This document shows, piece after piece, positions 1-5,017 of a DNA stretch of 5,017 nt. The DNA comes from an uncultured Archangium sp. (lineage in GTDB: Bacteria > Myxococcota > Myxococcia > Myxococcales > Myxococcaceae): the NCBI GenBank assembly GCA_937875615.1, contig CALNBU010000102.1:1-5017 (forward strand). Reading direction: 5' to 3'. The number at the start of each line of letters is the position of its first letter. Positions within the stretch are counted from its first letter, which is position 1. The notes beneath the pieces were generated by a model that was not told where the DNA came from, made no database searches, and was given only the letters and a program-made list of their open reading frames with translations. The translations under genes and the position numbers were made by a program.

Positions 1-993
1 GAGGGTGGCGGTGCGCTCGCCGCCGGGGAAGGTCACCGACACCCGGCCCAGGTCCGGGCCCTCGGGCGTCGGGTCGAGGGCGGTGAGGTCGCTGATGTTC
101 AACGTCTGGCCGCCCACGTTGGCGATCTGCAGCGTGACACCGCCGGAGGCGCCCCGGGCAATCTCTCCCAGGTCCACCGTGGCCTCCTCCGGCTCGGAGG
201 TGATGCGCGGGACGGAGTAGCTGGTGCCCTCCACCTCCACCGCCAGCGGGTCGACCCCCGGCGTGGGCGAGCGCACCATCACCGTGGCCTTGAGGTAGCG
301 CTCGCTGGTGGGGCTGAAGCGGAAGTCGACGGGCACGCTGGCGTCGGGCAGCAGCGCGTACTCGGGGACATCGACGCGCAGGTCGCGCACCCCGGCGTCG
401 ATGGGCTGGAGCTGGAGCGCGATGTTTCCGAAGCCGGCGTTCTTTACGTGCACGGGCTGCTCGTCGAAGCCGCCCACCGGGACCACGCCGAAGTGCACCG
501 TGGGAGGGCTCGCCGCCAGCTGGCCTTCGCCCACCAACCGCTTCACCAGGGGCACGGCCAGCTCTCCGGGCTCGATGCGCTCGCTGTCACCCTCGTCGCC
601 CGACGCGTCGGTGTAGGCGATGAGCAGCCGCATGGCCTCGGCCCGGGGCGCGCCCACCGGCGCGAAGCGCACGTCGATGTTGAACTCCGCGTTGGCGCCC
701 AGCACGAACGGCGACGGGGTGTCGGAGGTCACCGTGTACTCGGCGTTCTCGTCGGAGAGGCGGATGAGCTTGATGGCCACCCGCCGGTTCACCGTCGACT
801 TGATGTTGACGGTCTGGGTGCTGTCGCAGCTGGGGGTGACGCAGGTGAAGGCCACGATGGTGGGCCGGGCGACGAGGCCGCGGAAGGCCTCCACGCCAGT
901 GGGCTTGCCTCCGTCGACCTGGGGGTTGTTGTTGCCACAGGCCGCGAGGGCAGGGGCCAGCAGGAGCGCGCCGAGTCTGGTGAGGGTCTTCAT
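1..993 (-). CDS. Lipoprotein with choice-of-anchor-D/ASH-like repeats (partial, C-terminus off left edge)
   Basis: Reading the minus strand from the ATG at 993 gives 331 codons open to base 1 with no stop, so the gene continues beyond the window. Residues 1-19 form a classic lipoprotein signal: K2 and R6, a Leu/Ala core, and lipobox L16-A17-A18-C19. Gly follows at +2, with no inner-membrane retention Asp. An Asn/Gly/Pro-rich tether (about 20-32) leads into immunoglobulin-like beta-sandwich repeats of the ASH/choice-of-anchor-D kind at about 40-155, 158-258 and 263 to the edge. They are recognised by strands such as PPTVHFGVVPVGG, VHVKNAG, VDLGEI and LQIANVGG. C51 and C56 could pair by disulfide. 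The start is supported by GGAGG 4 nt upstream and by the signal peptide. The gene begins 9 nt after the stop of the next lipoprotein gene and is probably co-translated with it. An exported, membrane-anchored role is likely; the specific function is unknown. Confidence 0.9.
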   Translation of the reverse strand, partial: MKTLTRLGALLLAPALAACGNNNPQVDGGKPTGVEAFRGLVARPTIVAFTCVTPSCDSTQTVNIKSTVNRRVAIKLIRLSDENAEYTVTSDTPSPFVLGANAEFNIDVRFAPVGAPRAEAMRLLIAYTDASGDEGDSERIEPGELAVPLVKRLVGEGQLAASPPTVHFGVVPVGGFDEQPVHVKNAGFGNIALQLQPIDAGVRDLRVDVPEYALLPDASVPVDFRFSPTSERYLKATVMVRSPTPGVDPLAVEVEGTSYSVPRITSEPEEATVDLGEIARGASGGVTLQIANVGGQTLNISDLTALDPTPEGPDLGRVSVTFPGGERTATL

Positions 994-997
994 GTGT

Positions 998-1005
998 CCT
1001 CCTCA
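998..1005 (-). promoter_or_regulatory. Shine-Dalgarno overlapping the upstream stop codon
   Basis: On the minus strand the sequence reads TGAGGAGGACACATG. The TGA (1005-1003) ends the upstream lipoprotein gene, GGAGG (1002-998) is a near-perfect Shine-Dalgarno, and the ATG at 993 opens the downstream lipoprotein. A ribosome terminating on the first gene sits on the initiation site of the second, which suggests translational coupling. It also fixes the start of the 1-993 gene. Confidence 0.8.
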
Positions 1006-2796
1006 GGGCGCCGTGAAGACGCTGCCGGCCCCGCTGGTGGTGCGGAGGATGTCCTGGACGTACTGGGTGTCGCCTCTGCGGCCCAGGGAGAAGGGCTTCG
1101 TCTTGCGCAGCTGGCCGTTCACGTACACGCGCACGGTGCCGGAGGTCCCGCCGGAGCTGAAGCACAGCTGCGAGATGACGTCGGCCACGTTGCCGCCCGG
1201 AATGGTGAGGCCGCCGGTGAGGTAGGCCAGCAGCGCCTCCACGGAGATGCCCAGCACGCTGGCCACCAACTGCGTGGGCAGCGACTTGCAGTCGTTCACG
1301 TAGTTGACCTGCACCCGGTAGGTGCCGTCCTGCAAGGCGTCGGAGAGGATGATGCGCTCCGGCTCCTCCTTGGGCGCGAAGGCCAGCCACGACGCGGTGC
1401 CGAAGTTGCCCCAGTTGGTGGGGGCGGGGTTCTGCTTGTTGCAGATGAAGCCGTAGGGGTTCTCGAGGGTCAGGTCGACGTTGCGGGTGTCTTCGTCGAA
1501 GGCGCTGTCGCTGCCGTTGTCGAAGGTCATGTCGATCTTCACCACCTCGCCGCCGGCCGAGAGCTGGCTGTTGAAGCCCAGGGTCACCGGGATGCACGGG
1601 TTGCTGGGGTCGTTGGTCGCCAGCGAGAGGATGGCGTCGGTGCGGCCCGAGGGGTTGCTGGCCGAGGGCGCCACGGTGGCGGTGGCCTGCACGTGGACCT
1701 CGGTGTAGCCGTTGGGCGCCACCGCCGGCACGGTCTGCGGGAGAATGGCGAAGTCGGTGTTGATGCCCGCGGCGCCGCCGTCGAGCGCGCTCTGGTCGCA
1801 CACCCCGCTCCACGAGGGGCTCACCAGCAGCGGGGAGCCGCCCTCGGTGTTGGAGATGGTGAGCGTGCGCAGCTCGCTGCGGCCGAGGGTGATGAGCCCG
1901 AAGTCGATCATGGTGGGGGCGGCGGCGGCGTGCGGCGGGCCCTCCGCGGTGCCGGTGATGGGGACGGTCATGCTCCCCAGGTTCGACTCGATGACCAGGG
2001 TGCCGGTGTGGGCCGCGGCGAGCAGCGGCGCGTAGTTGAGCTCCACGCTGATGAGCGCGTTGCGGTCGAGGCGCACCGGCTTGAGGTCTCTGGGGAGCTC
2101 GACGGTGGGCTGGAGCACGAAGTCCTGGGCGCTGTCGGCCGAGAGCGAGATGCTGGTGATGGTGATGGGCGTCTCGCCGCTGCCCTGGTTGGTGATGGTG
2201 ACCAGCTTCGGTGCGCCGGTGGTGCCGCTCGCCGGGCGGAAGCCGAAGTCGAGCGTCGAGGGGCTGGCCGAGAGCGCCGGGGTGCCGCTGTAGGCGGCCT
2301 TGATCGGCACCCGGAGCGTTCCGTATTCCTTGTCGTCGGAGAGCAGCACCAGCTCCGCCTGCGAGCGCTGGGGCGAGGTGGGCGAGTAGCCGATGGGGAC
2401 GTCGACCGAGCGGCCGGGGAAGATCTCCAGCGGGAAGTTGCTGGCGCAGAACTCACAGGTGAAGTTGGTCGCGTCCTTGTCGAGCGAGGCCTGGAACAGC
2501 GTCAGCATGCAGTTGCCGACGTTGTGGATGGTGACGGTCTGGACCAGCGGCGCGGTGGTCTCCACCTCGCCGAAGTCGACGATGTGGGGCGCCGGCTGGA
2601 GGATCGGGTTGCCGTCGATGACCACCTCGCAGGCGCGCTGCTCTCTCGCGACGCACTCGTAGTTGTCGCAGAGCTTGCCGTCGTCGCAGTCGGTGTCTTC
2701 CCGGCAGGCCGCGGTCACCAGGGGAGTCGTGTCGTCACAACCGGTCGCGGCGACCGCGAGGGACATGAGGAGGAGAACCAGGGCGGAAGGACGCAT
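1003..2796 (-). CDS. Multidomain lipoprotein: Cys-rich motif, three ASH-like repeats, C-terminal beta-sandwich
   Basis: The product is about 597 residues from the ATG at 2796; an in-frame GTG two codons upstream (2802) would give 599. Numbering here is from the ATG. Residues 1-20 are a lipoprotein signal with a Leu/Val/Ala core ending A-T-G-C20, followed by Asp-Asp at +2/+3. Residues 31-48 hold four cysteines spaced C-x5-C-x5-C-x4-C, a pattern common at the N-terminus of myxobacterial exported proteins. ASH/choice-of-anchor-D-like repeats lie at about 70-168, 174-284 and 290-408, with signatures IVDFGEV, STLDFGF and TMIDFGLITLG, each followed by a T(V/I)TI.N strand. The first repeat carries a CEFC motif (114-117). 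About 416-570 resembles a C-terminal domain frequent in myxobacterial secreted proteins (NVDLTLENP, NPAPTNWG, GTYRVQVNY, GTVRVYVNGQL) but contains a Cys-bracketed insertion at 503-545. It is probably first in an operon with the 1-993 gene. Likely periplasmic or surface-anchored binding/scaffold protein; partner unknown. Confidence 0.92.
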   Translation of the reverse strand: MRPSALVLLLMSLAVAATGCDDTTPLVTAACREDTDCDDGKLCDNYECVAREQRACEVVIDGNPILQPAPHIVDFGEVETTAPLVQTVTIHNVGNCMLTLFQASLDKDATNFTCEFCASNFPLEIFPGRSVDVPIGYSPTSPQRSQAELVLLSDDKEYGTLRVPIKAAYSGTPALSASPSTLDFGFRPASGTTGAPKLVTITNQGSGETPITITSISLSADSAQDFVLQPTVELPRDLKPVRLDRNALISVELNYAPLLAAAHTGTLVIESNLGSMTVPITGTAEGPPHAAAAPTMIDFGLITLGRSELRTLTISNTEGGSPLLVSPSWSGVCDQSALDGGAAGINTDFAILPQTVPAVAPNGYTEVHVQATATVAPSASNPSGRTDAILSLATNDPSNPCIPVTLGFNSQLSAGGEVVKIDMTFDNGSDSAFDEDTRNVDLTLENPYGFICNKQNPAPTNWGNFGTASWLAFAPKEEPERIILSDALQDGTYRVQVNYVNDCKSLPTQLVASVLGISVEALLAYLTGGLTIPGGNVADVISQLCFSSGGTSGTVRVYVNGQLRKTKPFSLGRRGDTQYVQDILRTTSGAGSVFTAP

Positions 2797-2811
2797 GTGC
2801 ACCCCGCGAGT

Positions 2812-2823
2812 TTCCGCGCGGAA
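2812..2823. promoter_or_regulatory. 12-bp perfect palindrome upstream of the lipoprotein pair
   Basis: TTCCGCGCGGAA is its own reverse complement. Its edge is 15 nt upstream of the lipoprotein ATG at 2796, in the short gap after the ABC-F gene. It could be a dimeric repressor site or a short RNA hairpin in the leader. A single 12-bp palindrome in 5 kb of GC-rich DNA is not rare by chance, so a role is speculative. Confidence 0.2.
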
Positions 2824-2832
2824 TCACCGAGT

Positions 2833-2848
2833 TGCAAGCACTGGACCT
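2833..2848 (-). promoter_or_regulatory. Weak sigma-54-like promoter element for the lipoprotein pair
   Basis: On the minus strand the sequence AGGTCCAGTGCTTGCA has GG and GC separated by exactly 10 nt and a full TTGCA at the -12 side, matching the invariant core of sigma-54 promoters (TGGCACG-N4-TTGCW). The -24 half is otherwise poor: GG and one C agree. The predicted start near 2822 would leave a leader of about 26 nt before the ATG at 2796. No good -35/-10 pair is visible in the same gap. Myxobacteria use sigma-54 heavily, so the candidate is reasonable but weak. Confidence 0.22.
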
Positions 2849-2883
2849 CTTTCTCGCCCGGGGTGGGGCAAGGTACGAGCGGC

Positions 2884-4488
<1,605 letters not shown>

Positions 4489-4531
4489 GGCGCCCGCCGC
4501 CATACACGAAAAGCGCTACAAGGCGTGCGTC
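4489..4531. promoter_or_regulatory. 43-bp divergent intergenic region (ABC-F / universal stress protein)
   Basis: The two start codons at 4488 (minus) and 4532 (plus) face away from each other with only 43 bp between them. Promoters for both directions must overlap here or lie inside the opposite gene's 5' end. An AT-rich patch at 4468-4482, containing TTGAAA at 4473-4478 on the plus strand, is the most promoter-like piece, but no matching -10 lies at 16-18 bp. AAGG at 4520-4523 is a weak Shine-Dalgarno for the plus-strand gene. Confidence 0.4.
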
Positions 4532-4954
4532 ATGAAGAGCATTCTGGTGGCAGTCGACGGCTCGGTGCACTCCGACAAGGGCCTGGTGGAGGCGGTGGCG
4601 CTGGCGAAGGGGCTGGGGTGTCGGCTCGAGCTGGTGCACGTGTTGCCGCCCGTGCTGCTGGCGCCGGGCGTGTACGCGGAGGCCATCGCCAAGGTCGAGG
4701 CCGGGAATCGGGAGGCCGCGCAGCAGGTCCTGGACGCGGCCAAGGCGAGGGCCAGGGACCTGGGCATCGAGGCCGACACGGTGATGCTCAGCGGCGCGCC
4801 GGCGGAGGCGGTGGCCGACCTCGCGCTCGCCGAGCGGGTGTGGGGCGTGGTCATCGGCGCCAAGGGGCACTCGGCGATCTCCCGGGTGTTGCTGGGCAGC
4901 GTCGCCGACCGGCTGGTGCGCGTGTGCACCAAACCAGTGCTGGTGGTGCGTTGA
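4532..4954 (+). CDS. Universal stress protein (UspA superfamily), single domain, ATP-binding type
   Basis: This is a 140-residue cytoplasmic protein, the normal length for a single Usp domain. It opens with KSILVAVDGS, the first beta-strand carrying the nucleotide-contacting Asp (D9). After helix 1 (AVALAKGLG) and strand LELVHVLPP comes an amphipathic helix (about 48-76), then a SGAPAEAVADLA segment (87-98). It ends with the signature G109-A-K-G112-x9-G122-S123, an exact match to the G-2x-G-9x-G-[S/T] ATP-binding motif of the UspFG/MJ0577-like class, and the closing strand KPVLVVR. Proteins of this class dimerise, bind ATP and assist survival under starvation or stress; the partner is unknown. 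The start is set by homology: an in-frame ATG at 4421 would add 37 residues that are only the antisense of the ABC-F gene. AAGG 8 nt upstream is a weak ribosome site. Its stop overlaps the next start (TGATG). Confidence 0.95.
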   Translation: MKSILVAVDGSVHSDKGLVEAVALAKGLGCRLELVHVLPPVLLAPGVYAEAIAKVEAGNREAAQQVLDAAKARARDLGIEADTVMLSGAPAEAVADLALAERVWGVVIGAKGHSAISRVLLGSVADRLVRVCTKPVLVVR

Positions 4955-5017
4955 TGCAGCATCGCCTGTGGGTGGCGGCGGCCACCGCGGTGCTGGTGTC
5001 GACGTGCGGTTCGGAGC
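4954..5017 (+). CDS. Putative lipoprotein, N-terminal fragment (cut by right edge)
   Basis: Only 21 codons are visible. The ATG (4954-4956) shares its A with the TGA of the universal stress gene, a TGATG overlap typical of translationally coupled genes. The peptide begins M-Q-H-R-L-W and continues through an Ala/Val/Leu core to V15-S16-T17-C18, then G-S-E, which reads as a type II signal peptide with the modifiable Cys encoded at 5005-5007. Thr at -1 is less usual than Gly, Ala or Ser. Third codon positions are nearly all G or C, as in the neighbouring genes. GGTGG upstream is at best a weak ribosome site. The mature protein is beyond the window, so no function can be given. A chance open frame remains possible at this length. 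Confidence 0.55.
   Translation, partial: MQHRLWVAAATAVLVSTCGSE

Noticed and set aside
587..1813. 408-codon minus-strand reading frame over the lipoprotein junction
   Set aside because: It is a shadow in another frame of the two lipoprotein genes, with low-complexity Arg/His/Gly-rich translation, no signal peptide and no domain.
2848..2883. Intrinsic terminator after the ABC-F gene
   Set aside because: The minus strand can form only a short GCCC/GGGC stem and is followed by GAGAAAGAGG, not a T run, so a terminator cannot be claimed.

Overview
The window is GC-rich (roughly two thirds G+C, with codon third positions almost always G or C) and looks like chromosomal DNA of a myxobacterium (Myxococcota, Cystobacterineae-like). 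The organism call is inference. It rests on two adjacent lipoproteins built from choice-of-anchor-D/ASH-type beta-sandwich repeats, a short Cys-rich DC..G..C motif after a lipobox, and a DVDLH-like/NP..WG/GTYRV C-terminal domain, all typical of myxobacterial surface proteins.

Layout from left to right. Positions 1-993 (minus) hold the N-terminal 331 residues of a lipoprotein with ASH-like repeats; it runs off the left edge. Positions 1003-2796 (minus) hold a complete lipoprotein of about 597 residues with a Cys-rich segment, three ASH-like repeats and a C-terminal beta-sandwich domain. Its stop codon is embedded in the Shine-Dalgarno of the first gene, so the two are probably one translationally coupled unit, transcribed from 2796 towards 1. 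An 87-bp gap (2797-2883) holds a perfect 12-bp palindrome and a weak sigma-54-like element. Positions 2884-4488 (minus) encode a YbiT-type ABC-F ATPase, a soluble ribosome-associated factor. After a 43-bp divergent gap, positions 4532-4954 (plus) encode a single-domain, ATP-binding-type universal stress protein. Its stop overlaps the start of a further small reading frame with a lipoprotein signal peptide, cut by the right edge at 5017.

Functionally there are two themes: envelope or surface lipoproteins (left pair and the right-edge start), and cytoplasmic stress/translation housekeeping (ABC-F and Usp, divergently transcribed). Nothing ties these into one pathway. I see no RNA gene, insertion sequence, CRISPR array, phage gene or convincing intrinsic terminator. 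I did not find a clearly new system. The most original points are the architecture and possible differential sorting of the lipoprotein pair, and a Cys-bracketed hydrophobic insertion in the C-terminal domain of the larger one.
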